Assembly (NCBI GenBank): GCA_949752795.1
Contig: OX457061.1
Location: 43,494,338-43,558,337 of the forward strand
Origin: Hyperoodon ampullatus
Taxonomy: Eukaryota > Chordata > Mammalia > Artiodactyla > Ziphiidae
Length of the DNA: 64,000 nt
Direction of reading: 5' to 3'
The notes beneath the pieces are model-generated. The model saw only the letters and a program-made list of their open reading frames with translations. It was not told where the DNA came from and did not search any database. Below are positions 12,733-25,975 of the stretch, piece after piece; positions within the stretch are counted from its first letter, which is position 1; each line of letters starts with the position of its first letter. Both the position numbers and the translations under genes were made by a program.

Positions 12733-14900
12733 TTATACCCCATGACCAAGTGGGATTTATTTCTGAGATGGAAAGTTGGTTCAATACTCAAAAGCCAATC
12801 AATACAATCCACCATATTAACAGGCTCAAGAAGAAAAATCACATGATCTTATCAACTGATGAAGAAAATGCATCTGACAATCTTCAATCCCTGTTTTTGA
12901 CAAATTCTCTGAAAACATTGAGAATAGAGGGAAACTTCCTCAACTTGATACAAGTATACATGAAAAACCTACAGATAACATTATGCTTAACGGTAAAAGA
13001 AAATGCATTCCCTTCAAGATTAGAACAGGGCGAGGTTGTCAGCTCTCACCCTTCTTATTCAACATAGTAGTGGAAGTTCTAGTCAGTGTAATAAAGCAGT
13101 AAAGGAAATAACATGCATACAGATGGAAAAGGAAGAAATGAAAGGCCATGACAGTCTATACAGCCCATTCCAAAAAATCTATTTAAAAAATCATTTCTAA
13201 AATAAATGAATTCAGCAAGGTTGCAGGATACAAAATAAACATGAAATCAATTTTGTTTCTATAAGCTAACAATGAACATATAGACACCAAAATTAAAAAT
13301 GCGATACCATTTAAAATTGCTCCAAAAATATGAAATACTTAGATGAAATCTAACAATGTGTTTAGGACTTACATGTTGAAAACTACAACGCTGATGAAAG
13401 AAATCAAACGTGTAAATAAATGAGAAGCATACCATGCTCAAGGGCCTCTGGAGGCAGCAAGGCTCTATTGACACTGATTTCAGATTTCTGGCCTCCAGAA
13501 ATGTGAGAGAATATATTTCTGTTGTTTTAAACCACCACATTTGTGGTAATTTTTCATGGCAGCTGTAGGAAACTAATACAATAGCCTTTCAACAAATGGT
13601 GCTCCTGCAATTACACATCCTTGGGCAAAAAACTGACCTGTGACCTAAGTCTCACACCTTATACACAAACTAACTAAAAAATAAATTAAGCTTAAATGTA
13701 AAACATAAAATTATAGAACATTTTAGAAAAACCAACAGAAGACAATCTTCAGGATTTAGGGCTAGGCAAAGCACTCCTGGATTTGTCTCCAAAAGCATGA
13801 TACATAAAAGGAAAAATTAATAAACTGGACTTAATCTAAAGCAAAAATTTTTACTAAATATTCTGTTAAGGGGATGAAAAGACATGCAAAACACTGGAAG
13901 AAAATATTTGCAACCACATATGTGACAAAGTGTCTAGAATACACAAATAATTCTCAAAACTCAATTGTTAAAAAACAACAAAAAGTCCAATTATGAGATG
14001 GACATGAAGAGACATTTCACTGAAAAGTATATACAGATGGCATGGCAGAAAAGGACATGAAAAGATGTTCAAAATAATTAGTCATTAGGGAAATGCAAAG
14101 AAAAACCACAATAAGATATCACTACACACCTATCAGAATAGCTAAAATAAAAATCGAGACCCAATGCCAAATGTTGATGAGGGTGAAAAACTGGGTCACT
14201 CATAAATGCTAATGGTCATGTAAAATGGTACAGCTATTCTGGAAAACATTTTGTCAGTTTCCTTAAAAAAAAAAACTAAATATGCAACTACCATACCACC
14301 CAGCGATTGCCCTTCTGGGCATTCATCTTAGAGGAATGAAAACTTATGTGCACACAGTATACACAAATTTATAACAGCTTTATCCATCATAGCCCCCAAA
14401 TGGAAACAACCCAGATGTCTTTCAATAGGTGAATGGATAAACAAACTGTGATACATCTATACCATGGAATACAACTCAGCAATTTATAGATACACACAAA
14501 AACCTGGATGAATTTCTGGAGAATTAGGCTGATTGAGGGAAAAAAAACCCTCGAAAGGTTATATCCTTTATGACTCTATATGCATAGCATTCTTGAAATG
14601 AAAAATTTATAGAAATAGAAGATTAGTGGTTGCGAAGGTGTTATGGATAGGAGAGAGGAGTCTAGGGAGGGAAGAGAATGTAGCTATAAAAGGGCAACTT
14701 GAGGGATCCCAGTAGTGATGGAAATGCTGTGCATTTTGACTGTACCCATGTCCATATCCCTGTTGTAATATTGTCCTATAGTTTTATAAGATATTACCAT
14801 TGGGGGAAACTGAGTAAAAAATACATGGGCTCACTCTGTATTATTTCTTACAACTGCCTGTGAATATACAATTATCTCAAAGTAAAAAGTTTGAAAATGT
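12733..14900 (+). repeat. Older L1 (L1M) ORF2 and 3' UTR relic
   Basis: Begins at the RT segment HDQVGFISEMESWFN and continues through degraded ORF2 to the C-terminal 'gtgaatggataaacaaactg' region and 3' UTR, ending near 14900. It is much more diverged than the L1 to its left. The interval 13440-13580 is a foreign piece (see separate entry). Confidence 0.85.
13440..13580 (+). repeat. MaLR/MLT1-like LTR 3' end inside the old L1
   Basis: The sequence 'ctccagaaatgtgagagaat' followed by 'tgttgttttaaaccaccaca' and 'aggaaactaatacaa' resembles the 3' end of MLT1-type LTRs. The flanking L1 ORF2 sequence is not contiguous across it, so part of the L1 is missing here. Confidence 0.6.
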
Positions 14901-17900
14901 TAGAGACATGCCTTGTGCCATCAGATAAGTTTTTAATATGGACAAAGCACATTACTTGCTTGTTAGGAACAGTTTGCCACTAAAAGCTACCATTCGTTAT
15001 GAACAATTCTGGCTTTGGGCCCACCTGCATCATAAGTGAGCTCCTTGAGGGCCTGACTCATGTATTATTTATCCATAAATATCCCGAAGTGCATAGAAAG
15101 CACCCTGCTATGTAATAGGTGCTCAATAAATGTTTGTTGACTTAATGTTTTTATCAGTAATGCCTTGAGTATGTGAGTACATGTATGCTGCACAGTTCAA
15201 ACATTGCTTGCTGCAAATGAAGAAGACATTAAAGAAATGTGTCATGGAGTAAATGAATGCCATCCTTAAAAAGCAATTAGATCTCTTTCTTTGCTTTTTC
15301 ACTAGTGTTCTATTTATTTACTTTTCTTTGTTTTTGTCGGGTTGCAGATGTAATCAATGTTCATTGTAGGAAAGTTTTAAAGTCTAGAAAGGTGAAAAGG
15401 GCTTTCATTGTACTATTTTAATGACCAGATGAGTCACTTCTAATTTGACATGTTATGTTTCCAAAGTGCTTGACCTCCATTTTCTTGTTCATTGAGTCAT
15501 CCATTCATCAGACTCACGCTGAGGACCTACCAAAGGCAGTCATGCGGACCCAGAAGTAAACGTGGCCCCCTGCATTCTCCTGCAAATAAAATGAACTCAC
15601 TTGTTTGAAGGGTTCGGCCAGAGGAAGCCTGTTTCTCTTTTCTGTTGTCTGGTATCAGAATAACCTGTTTCCTATATTTTGATATCTTAGAAGGATAGTC
15701 CTCCCTGGTTAATGATAAACACAGCTGAGTATTTCCCCAGCAGTAAAGGTTTCCAGAGGACATCTCCAGGGCACATCTCCTGGTCAGGCACCACAATCAA
15801 CAGAGAAGGCAAGAAATAGCCAAAGGTTATTGACTAGTCTTAAATAAGAGGTTGGGAGTTCAGAAACTGTAAAGTTGGGCAAGATTCTGAATATATTCAA
15901 ATGCATCAGAAACAGAAGATAGCAAAAAGCAACACAGGACAAGATGCTAGGGTCCATAACCACATTACATTTACATCAAATCCATATTCTTGGAAAAACT
16001 AGGAAAAGCAAAACAAGCATTAACCTTTAAAGGGAAAAAAGTAATACCTCCAAAGGCAACCAGGCAAAATCTGTTACTTTATTAAGAGAAATGCATTATT
16101 TTCCTCCCCTGATATTTGTTGCTAGTATAGATTTTATCTACCAGCCTGAGAAGAATTAAGCAAAGCTTTGGGAATTTTTGCCAGGCAGGTACAAAAATTA
16201 TGTGTGCTATTGTTTGTTCCACATTTTGAAAGAGAAGTAAACTAATTCAGAGTGTGTTTCTGTTTGTTTATTGCCCCTGTTAACGATAATGGGGAACCAA
16301 AGAACCCAGATTTTTACCAAAATACTAAGTGGGATGCCAAAAGCAACATGCTTTTCAGTTCATTTCCTGAAAATGTCCTGTTGCTATGGAAATGGCTTTC
16401 AACTTATCCAAATGAAAACCATTCTACCCAGGTGAGGACCTTCTAACTGGGTTCACCATATTTCCTCACCTTTCATATGTAATGATCTAGTCAAAACCTG
16501 CATTAGAAGCAGTCCTGCCAGCTATGAACAGAGTGGTAGGTGTCGAGTTCACATTCACCACCACTTATTATTAGTGGTAGATGATGCTAAATATATTTTT
16601 TGTGTGGTTTGAAGGAGATACGCATGTTTCACTTCAACAAAGATTGATTCCACACTTGCTCCAGAATTGTTGCAAGTGCCCCAACACCCACTGTGTTTAT
16701 AGAAATGCTTTGAATTTCCCCAAAAGCATACTGGAAATTTCTGAGCCACATAATTGATTAAAGTTTTCCTTTTTTTAAAAAAAAAAAGAGCACCCATTTA
16801 AACATTACTTTTACAAAAGGGAAAAAGTAAGGAATAATTCCGGGCAGCGGGTCAGAAACGGTGGGGTGCTGTTGTATACTGATAAGTACAATTTATAAAG
16901 GAATAAACAGAAGCAGTGAAAACAAAGCAGTCTGTCCACAGGCACAGTGGGCAACTGCCCACATGCGATCAAGAACACCAAGGACCCTTCTGCCTGAAAA
17001 CCTCCCTAACTAGACCTCAGGAGCTCTGTCAGTCCCAGAGTGAGCTACAGTCTTCACGGACTGGATGTTATGTGACTGGAGAGGGCTCATTACCATCCAC
17101 CAATCCTAGGGCTCTGATGGGTCCATTTTGATGGAAAATACACTAAGTTCAGCAAAGGTCATTGATGTAGGGGTGGCAGAAGTGTGAAAAACCAGTCAAC
17201 TGGAAGCACCAAATCAAATCTCATTCACTCTCCCTGTCTCTGCCACTCTCATTACCTTGGGGCCTCACCACCAGATCACAGAGCCACTATCCCCACCCAT
17301 GGTGGTCCCTCCACCCACTGGTGGTCTGGTGAAACTGCCCTCCAAGGCCACTGATTGGCGCCATCTCCTGGAGCCAGTTTTTCTCTCTGCCTTTATCTTC
17401 TTTGTCCTCTCTTGTGTTTTCTCTTCCATGACACTAGTTCTCTTGTTTCCTCTTTTCCCTCTTTTTTTTTTTTTCTTTTTTTCTGCTCCTGAATTCTAGG
17501 CATTCCCACGCCTTGAATTCTGGAATTGGTATCCTCTTTTTCTTCCTCTTTACACATTCTCTCCAACTACCACTACTCATTTTTTTCCAAGCCTCAAATC
17601 TTCTTTCTATACAGATCTCTCTTCATCAACATCACTAGTCCCATAGTCTGCTGAGCTCGTTTTCCATTTCTAGCTTCCTTTAGGACACTTTCCCCTGGAT
17701 GTCTTTCCTGCTCTTTGAATGCAAGCATTAAAAAGTGAATGCACCTTTGGCTTCCCCAGTCTGATCCTCCCTGTATGTCCCTGATATCTTTTCTCGCACA
17801 CACCCAGATGGAAACAAATCAACTTTAAGTTTCTCCCCGTCTTCACAATATACACCCAATCAGTAGCCAAATCTCATCTATCCTGCCTCTATCATTTCTC

Positions 17901-18224
17901 CCATGTCTGCCTGTCTTCATTCCATTCACTACCATCACAAGAAAGGTCCTTCGTCCTTTAATCTGTGTTAATATAATAGTCACCTATGTAGAACCCACCT
18001 ACCTGACTCTCCCAGTTAACTATCTTAAGGCACAAGACAGACAGGATCCTTCCCTGATTTTGACTGCAATTCAAATGAAGAAATATTTTTTACATTGTAA
18101 CCTAGTACACATAAGCCACTGTTTACCTAAAGTTTCATAAAGCACATATATCTACTTTCAATAAGGTCACTTTTTAAAAGTCAATTTAATTCAATTTGAT
18201 TTCATTTTAATTTCTTTAAAAGAA
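14901..18224. other. Intron, L2 tail and otherwise unique sequence
   Basis: Apart from an L2 3' end at 15010-15145 and T-rich or pyrimidine-rich stretches (for example 17461-17482), nothing is recognised. The ORFs here are short and unsupported. Confidence 0.5.
15010..15145 (+). repeat. L2 LINE 3' end
   Basis: 'gagctccttgagggcctgac' followed by 'aataggtgctcaataaatgt' is the well-known end of L2 elements. Confidence 0.8.
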
Positions 18225-18905
18225 TGACTGGTATTGAAACAGAGAAGAACCCTATAGTCCTTCCCCCCATGTCCTCAGCCTGCCTTTTGTCTGTGGAAAA
18301 ACTTTAGCCAAAGAATAACTTTAATCAGAGAAGTGAGAAAGTGCAGAAACAAAGGAAAACAGTCAAAGGAGACAAACTAATAGTTTAGTCATGAAGCAAA
18401 GTCAAGGACCTTTAGGTTCCTCCTCAAGGGCTATAAATAACATTCGGAGCCATATCCTGTGAGCTGTCTTATAGATGCTGAAACCGCCACCAGGTGGAAG
18501 AAGTTAACTGCATGATGACCAGACTGTACCCATGACATAAGCTGCCACAATTCCAAGAACTGGCCTCAAGGAAATGGGAACAAACTGACCCTGGAACTGA
18601 AGATTAACTGTACTTAAAACAATCAAGATGATGCTGGTCAGACCACTGCATGACCAATTTCAAGATGACTATCAGAGCTGACTGTGCTGTTTCTACATGT
18701 AACCCCCTTTCTCCATCTCTAAATGCGCTTCTCCACTGATAGTCAGTGGGGGGCAGTCAGCCTTTGGACAGGAGCCCTACCTCCCCAACCCCCCAATCCC
18801 AGTTGCCAGCATCCAAAATAAAGCAAGCTTTCCTTTCCACCAGCCTTTCCTCTTTAATGGCTTTTGAGTGGTGAGCAGCCAATCCCCACTTATGGTTACA
18901 GTATG
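18225..18905 (+). repeat. Solitary LTR-like block (probable endogenous retrovirus LTR relic)
   Basis: The block has a TATAAATA box at 18432-18439 and an AATAAA poly-A signal at 18817-18822, followed by a C/T-rich stretch and an end near 'cttatggttaca'. This order resembles an LTR (U3-R-U5). No internal retroviral genes adjoin it. The family was not identified, and the exact ends and any target duplication are unclear. Confidence 0.5.
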
Positions 18906-19059
18906 ACTTACTAATGAGTTGAAACACGTAGTTTAAAAAGCATAGGTTTATAAAACAACTTAGTAGAAACATTGTCCTCTTATCCCCTCTCATATTCTAT
19001 CTTCTACTATTCAGGGGAAGCAGAAAATTTCATCATTCTTTAATTATGCCCAGCACATT

Positions 19060-19495
19060 TTTTACTGTGATAGATTTCACATAACATAAAATTTAGCATC
19101 TTAACCATTTCTAAGTGTACAGTACAGTGGCCTTAAGTACATTCACACTGTTGTGCAACCGTCACCACCATCCATCTCCAATCTCATTTCTTGAAAAACT
19201 GAAACTGTGTAGCCATTAAACAAAAACTTCCCATTCCCCTCACCTCTGGCCCTTGACAACAACTATTCTACATCTTGTCTCTATGAATTTGACTACTGTA
19301 CCTCATATAAGTGGAATCATACAGCATTTGTCCTTTTGTGGCTGGCTTATTCCACTCAGAATAATGTCTTTAAAATTTATCCATGTTGTAGCATATGTCA
19401 GATTTCCCTTCTTTTTTAAGGCTGACTACTGTGTACATTCTATGTACACAACACAGTTTGTTTTGTGTACATCCATTCATCCATCGATGGACACT
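19060..19495 (-). repeat. Old L1 (L1M) 3' part, antisense
   Basis: The plus strand shows 'tctaagtgtacagtacagtg', 'gttgtgcaaccgtcaccacc', 'tctctatgaatttgactact' and 'ccattcatccatcgatggac', the reverse complement of old L1 ORF2 C-terminus and 3' UTR. Confidence 0.88.
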
Positions 19496-19561
19496 TTACC
19501 TTGTACTTTTAAAGCCCTGCTTCTGTGTCCATATCATTTCCCTGCACATTCCTAGTTTCCA

Positions 19562-19608
19562 TTACACACACACATAATGGCATGCGCACACGCATGCACA
19601 AACACACA
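19562..19608. repeat. CA-rich imperfect microsatellite
   Basis: Imperfect (CA)n interrupted by ATGGCATGCG and GCATGCACA, located at the end of the old L1. Confidence 0.8.
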
Positions 19609-19619
19609 CACCTTCCAAA

Positions 19620-21190
19620 CCTCCACCATGGAGTACATATGGGGACAATAGTACCACCTGGTGTTTCACTTGAGGAAACTTCCCTTCCCTCCACATCTCC
19701 AACATCTTCCCTCTTCCCCTTCAGAGGGACTGTCTGACATACTATGCTCCTCTATTCTCCACTTGGATGGTACCTTCCACAATAAAGATAACTACACTAA
19801 AATAAAGATAACCACAATAAAGACAACTATACTAGCAAATCCTTTCTCATGAATGTGTACACCTTGAGGGCACACCTCAAGCCCTGTGTGCCTCCTTTCA
19901 CCTAAGGCTACACAGTCACAACAGCACCATCTCTCTATCCATCTTTCTTTTCTCCTTTTTATTAAAAGGAAAAAAAATAAATCTCTAGTGCTCTTTAAGG
20001 CTGACAAGCCTAAGTAAGGCTAGGAAAATACTGGTATAAAGGAGAAGAAAAGACAGCAATTTATAAACTAAAATGGAGATGTTTTCTATTTTACTTAAAT
20101 TCTTGGATTAAAACAGCCTTACTTTCCACTATTTTACATGGCAAAACTAGAGATTTGACTGTGAGTGAAACAGACTTGTGTGAGCTAGCCTCATAGTCTA
20201 ACCACCGTGTACGAAATTGTTCCTGTGAGAGTACTGCATTCAAAAAACTGGCTTTATATTCAGCAAGCATATGTAATATGAGAAAAATCTCTCCTCTCTC
20301 TTCACAGAATATCTTGTTATTTAAAGTGATATCCCTGAGTTTTCATCTCTGATATCAAAAGGGAAACAGAGTTTGAATGCAAACATTCACAGAAAATTCA
20401 GATGCCCTTTTTAGCAATTAGCTTGCACTTTCTTAACTACATTTTCTTAAACTAGAATTGTTATGAGAAGATAAAATATGAGGGCAGTGGATGATAGCAG
20501 AAAATGCCATCCATAGTGGAGGTATGAAGAGGAGATAAAGCAACGTATGTGAACAAACCATAAGGTAGAAACCATGCTTAAAGAATAAATGGCTGCCTTG
20601 CTGAGAACTTATTAAAATTCAAAGGTATTTATAAAGATTAAAATTAAGGTTGGCTGGAGTTATGCAGCTAGGCAAGTTCTCTGAAAATTCCATTAATAAT
20701 TAAAACTTTTATAGCATTCCATGTGATTCCTAGAGGCATGCATTAAAGACACGGTGTGTCCTCTACCCAAGGTTAGGCAAGAAGCCAATTCAGTGATGAG
20801 GATTAGAATTCATGAATTCTCAGTTCAGAACACCATGTGTCTAGCATACATGGTAGAAGAAAATAACCTATAATAACTTCTGATTAAGAAAGGGAGGCCA
20901 GAGAAGAAGGTATTTCGAAGTAAGGGCATTTCCATAGGTGAGCTGTTTTGCAGGGCCTATCAGATTTTGGTCTCACTTCTTCTCTTTGAAATTGTAGGCA
21001 CCGTTTGTTTAGATTCACTAATTTTTGAACAGCCTGAAGCAGCTTCTTAGTAATAGTTGAAGCATCTGCTTAGTAATACCCTAGGCAGGGAGCTCTGCAG
21101 ATTCACTGATGAAGCATCCACCTAATTCAGTAAAAAGATTACAGCTCCCAGGTCAGGTCATGTCTTTACTCTATTCTGGAAGGAGGTAAA
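19620..21190. other. Intron, nothing recognised
   Basis: Unique-looking sequence. Near 21040-21080 there is a short diverged internal repeat (cttcttagtaatag and ctgcttagtaatac). Confidence 0.5.
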
Positions 21191-21194
21191 GCCA

Positions 21195-21305
21195 GAAGGA
21201 AGGAAGGAAGGAAGGAAGGAAGGAAGGAAGGAAGGAAGGAAGGAAGGAAGGAAGGAAGGAAGGGAGGGAAGGAGGAAGGGAGGGAGGGAGGGAGGGAAGA
21301 AGGAA
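21195..21305. repeat. (GGAA)n / (GGGA)n microsatellite
   Basis: About 110 bp of purine-only GGAA/AAGG units grading into GGGA units. GGAA is the core ETS-factor site, and long arrays can bind ETS proteins in some settings. Function here is not shown. Confidence 0.98.
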
Positions 21306-24300
21306 AAGAAAAGAATGAATGAACAAATGGAGGTCAGGACGGAGAAGGAAAGATTTTCCTGCCTACTAAGAGTACATTGCTTTTTCTAACTGGCCTCTTT
21401 TCCCATCAAAAACAAAAACAAAACATGATACATTGAGATCAAAGACTTTGTCCAATTTAAGACAGAGTTAGTAGGGGTTTTAGGGCTGGAATGATCATAA
21501 CATGGGAATTGGGAAAGAAGATGAAGTTGTAAGAATATGATTAGTTATAGTCTATCTCTAAATGATCAGCTCTATCTCCAGCCCATCCCCATAGCTTCCA
21601 TCCTCAAAGTCACCTCTGATCACAACATTGACCCTGCAGCTATAGCTGTCCTCCAAGAAAGCTTTACCCAGGGGCTTTTGCTTATATTTATTGGCCAGAA
21701 CTGCATCACACCTATACCTGCAAGACAGTCAAGAGAGCCGAACACTAAACCTTTTAGCAATAATGGAAACATTCTATCTGTGCTGTTCTATGTCATAGCC
21801 ACTTGAAATAAGGAGCTGAAATTCTAATTTTATTCCCTTTTAATTAACTCAACTTTAAATAACTAAATGTGTAGATTTTCAGCTAGGAAGTCCAATAGAA
21901 TCAGAAAATTCCCTAGTCTCCAAGTTACATGGTGACTGCGATGAGATGAGCTGGGGTGAGGAAAGGGATGAAGAATCATTGAGATAGCTTGTTTGTAAAC
22001 ATGTGAAACCATGCTAGGGACTTGATAATTATTGTTGCAGTTAGAGCTACAAAAGCTAATGCAGGCTTTTCTGTACCCATTTTACAGAAGAAAGAACTAA
22101 GGCTCAGTTTGAATAACGTGGCTGAAACCGTAGAGTTAATAGCAGTGGTGTTGAGTTTTGAACCTGGGACTTTCTGACAGCAGAGCCCATGCTGTTTTCA
22201 CCATCACAGAGAAGTCACAGGGACCAACAAGGAGGAAGCAGCATTCTTAGACAAGGCACCCAAAGATGGAGACGGGAGAGGTAGCAGATGCTTTTTAACT
22301 GGAGTGCCCTTCTGCCATCCCTACCTTTCTACTACTAGCCCTGTGTATTAGTCTGCCTACTTCCCTTCTCCCTACAATAATCTGAAATTTTAAAATGTTT
22401 AAAAAATTTAAGCCAATGTACACTCACTGTTTGCAAAAATTCAGATTTCTTCTAAAAGTACTAAAAACAGAAAACAAAAAAGCGCCCCAAATCCCACCCT
22501 AGTCCTAAAGCTTTTCACCTCACCTCTCTTTGTCTTGAACTGCTGTGAAATAGAATACAGATTCACAGATTCACCCTAATCCCCACGTCTCTAAAGGATG
22601 CACATGGATCCTTCAAGCTGTTCAAAGAACACAAAAGAAATTTTTTACATTTCTTGCCTTCTCACTGGTAGGAAAAAGACAACGTTCCTTAAAGTCTAAA
22701 GCACTGATAATATTGATGGTACTCTTTAGATTAAACACTTACTAGGCAATGGTATGAAGTAACATGCATATATACTTCAAAGGAAAGGTGAATTTCTGGG
22801 CATTGTGAGCAGTGGAGTTATGGTTTAGATATGGGTGGAGCTGGGGCTTTTGAGAAGAAAGCACCCAAAGGTGGAGGCAGGAGAGGTAGCAGAGGGAAAG
22901 CGGAGCCAAGACCCAGGGGTAAGTCACCTTCTCTGGAACCACCATCATTACTGCATTTTGGGCACAACCAAAATATTTTGGATAAAGCAGGGTTATAAAT
23001 AAAGAGACAGATGAAAACACATATGCTCTTCATAATAATTTGGGGTTTCTTATATAATTATTAATATGTGTATTCATGCTTATTTTACAGGACTCAGAAT
23101 TGTTTAAATTTTTAAAATTATAAAAGAGCTTAGAGTAATTTATATTTATCTCTTCATTTTGGGAGTCCTATCTGCAAGTTAATTGCTTAGGCAAACACGT
23201 AACCTGTAATTGCACATTTTCTTTTAGAAAATACCATTCTATTTACAATGTTTCCCTTAGTGATTTTATTTCTAAGTTAAAGTGTGAACCAACTGTATGC
23301 AGTTCACTGGCACAAGTGGCTCCGCCCTCCTGTTACCTACTCACTCATCTTTTGATCAATGTGCTGCTTCCTTATACTTGAAAAAAATGTTTTTGTACTT
23401 AAATTGATAGACGTTTTTGGCTGTTAAAAAAACTTTTTAACTGAAGATTTGGGGAAACACATTTTAAATGAGTCAATAAAATGAGGCCTTTTCATTATGG
23501 TTTTATCCAGGCTGCCCTCTGTCATCTCAGAAGAGCTGGGAGGCTTCCTTTCCAATTCAATGATTGGAGAAGATGATATTAATGATTCAATCATTGGAAA
23601 AGTTGACAATTTACAGTTAGACTCACAAGTGCAATTTTTTTTTTTTAAATAGCACTGTTGGATCTTCCCAAAGCATGCCTCTGAAATGCAGCTGCTGTGG
23701 TTGACTTTTGAATTGCTCCGTCTAGAATCGTCGAGGCTCAGAGCCACAGATGATGTACAAAGTAAAAAGGAAACCATGGAAGCCAAGCCCTCACTGTGCC
23801 CATGGTATTCTTAGGACTCTGTGGAGGTTCCAGATTTAAGGGTGAAAACTTCAAGAATATCCTTTCTTCACAATCCTCAACCCGATGAACAAACCCAGAA
23901 ACACACAGAATCTTTCACACACCCTGAACCTCAGGAGGGCAGGGGAGAGAAGGGCAGTAACAGAGCCCCAGACAGAAACAGGTTAATAGACTTCTCATCC
24001 CATCTCTGCTACTCATTAGCTATGAGACGTTGGATCAGTCCCTTACCCTTCGGATAGTTTTCTTATCTTTTAACTAAAGAAGTAGAACTAGATGACCTCT
24101 AAAGCCTCAGCCAACACTAACATTCTGAATGTGATTATGGCTATAGAGATGCCATCACTTCCTTTCCTTGATATGAGTGAAACATCTGATTTCCAATAAG
24201 AGAAGCATTTGGCGCTGTGTCTCATGGGAAAACATAGAGTTATGAAATATTTGTTTTGCTTGAGATGTCCCAAAAGTAAGTTGTTTCCTTAACATGGCCT

Positions 24301-24700
24301 CCTTCCTTTATATCCACACTGATGGGTATTGTGAAATCTACTCTCTCCTTAGATTTTCTGCCTGGCCCTAAAATATAGGCAGTGCAGGAATGTTTTTTTC
24401 CATAGACCAAGGAACTAAGAATTTGAGGAGGTTATTGTCCACACGATAGGGGACTAGACTCCTGTTCTGGGGGGTTCCTAGCTTGCACACGCTATTATGT
24501 TGCTCTGTTCTTTGTCCAGACACATTCTCAGTCTTCATAGTCCTCTCTGTCCCTGATTCTCTCTCTCTCTTTCTCTATGACTCAAATATAAGCAGTAGAA
24601 ATAGAAATAGAAATACCTATGTAAATGGTATAGGGTAGTTTGGCATGTTACCTTAAGAGCTGGTTCAAATTTCTGACCCACATTCACATATGTTACTCAA
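21306..24700. other. Intron, one MIR, otherwise unique
   Basis: Only a MIR relic (22075-22205) is recognisable. Overlapping ORFs at 22742-23033 and 23424-23786 resemble no protein I recognise. Confidence 0.5.
22075..22205 (-). repeat. MIR SINE relic, antisense
   Basis: 'acccattttacagaagaaag', then 'aactaaggctcag', then 'tttgaacctgggactttctg' follows the antisense MIR order with heavy divergence. Confidence 0.7.
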
Positions 24701-24713
24701 GCAATGCCCTTTT

Positions 24714-25634
24714 GGAAGACCTAAATAGACATCTCTCCAGAGAAGACCTATAGATGGCTAACAAGAAGATGAAAAGACGCTTAACACTGCTAATCATTAG
24801 AGAAATGCAAATCAAAACCACAATGAGGTAACACCTCACACTGGTCATTAAAAAGTCTACAGACAATAAATGCTGGAGAGGGTGTGGAGACAGGGTACCC
24901 TCTTGCACTGTTGGTGGGAATGTAAATTGATACAGCTACTATGGAGAACAGTGTGGAGGCTCCTTAAAAAACTAAAAATAGAATTACCATATGACCCAGC
25001 AATCCCACTCCTGGGCATATATTCTGAAAAGATGAGAGCTCTAATTCGAAAAGATACATACACCCCAATGTTCAAGGAAAGGCTATTTACAATAGCCAAG
25101 ACATGAAAACAACTCAAGTGGCCATCAACAGACGTGGTTTGTTTAAGAAGATGTGGTACATATATACAATGGAATATTATTCAGCCCTAAGAAAGAATGA
25201 AATAATGTCATTTACAACAACATAGATGGACCTAGAGAATATCCTACTAAGTGGAATAAGTCACATAGAGAAAGACAAATATTATATGATATCACTTATA
25301 TGTAGAATTAAAAAATAATACAAATGAATCTATATACAAAGCAGAAACAGGCTGACAAACATAGAAAACAAACTTACAGTTACCAAAGGGGAAAGAGAGG
25401 AAGGGAGGGATAATAATTTGGGAATATAGTATTAACAGATACAAACTACTATTATATAAAATAGATAAGCAACAAGTTCCTACTGTATAGCACAGGGAAC
25501 TATATTCACTACCGTGTAATAACCTATAACGGAAAATAATCTGAAAAATATATACGTATATAAATGAATCACTTTGCTGTACACCTGAAACTAACACAGT
25601 ATGGTAAATCAACTATACTTCAATAAAAAGAAAA
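24714..25634 (+). mobile_element. 5'-truncated L1 with 12-bp target duplication
   Basis: Starts within ORF2 ('acctaaatagacatctctcc') and runs through the C-terminal region ([35 protein letters not shown]) and the 3' UTR to an A-rich end. It is flanked by caatgccctttt at 24702-24713 and 25635-25646. The reading frame is broken in several places. Confidence 0.92.
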
Positions 25635-25821
25635 CAATGCCCTTTTTGTTCTCAAAGATATAGTCCCAGGGATGGGAACACCAGACACAGGAGTGAGGTC
25701 TGACAGTTGGAAGGGCATGTGACCTCCCAACTTTCCAGAGACAGAAAAAATAATCAGATGATAATGACTGACAGAACTGTTAAACATTCTTTTTGGATTG
25801 AAGGTACATATTTAAAACTCA

Positions 25822-25975
25822 TATAGAAAACAAACTTATGGTTACCAAAGGGGAAGGTGGTGGGGGAAGGGATAAATTAGGACGGGGTTAACATATACAC
25901 GCAGCTATATATATAAAAGAGACAACCATCAAGGACCTACTATAAACAAACAAACAAACAAACACACAAAAAAAC
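25822..25975 (+). repeat. L1 3' UTR fragment with (CAAA)n tail
   Basis: 'tagaaaacaaacttatggtt', 'accaaaggggaaggtgg' and 'aaggacctactata' match the same L1 3' UTR seen at 421-560. It ends in a run of CAAA units instead of the usual terminal segment. Confidence 0.8.

Noticed and set aside
21195..21305. Regular repeat spacing considered as a CRISPR-like array
   Set aside because: Units are simple tetranucleotides without spacers in a mammalian intron; this is a microsatellite.
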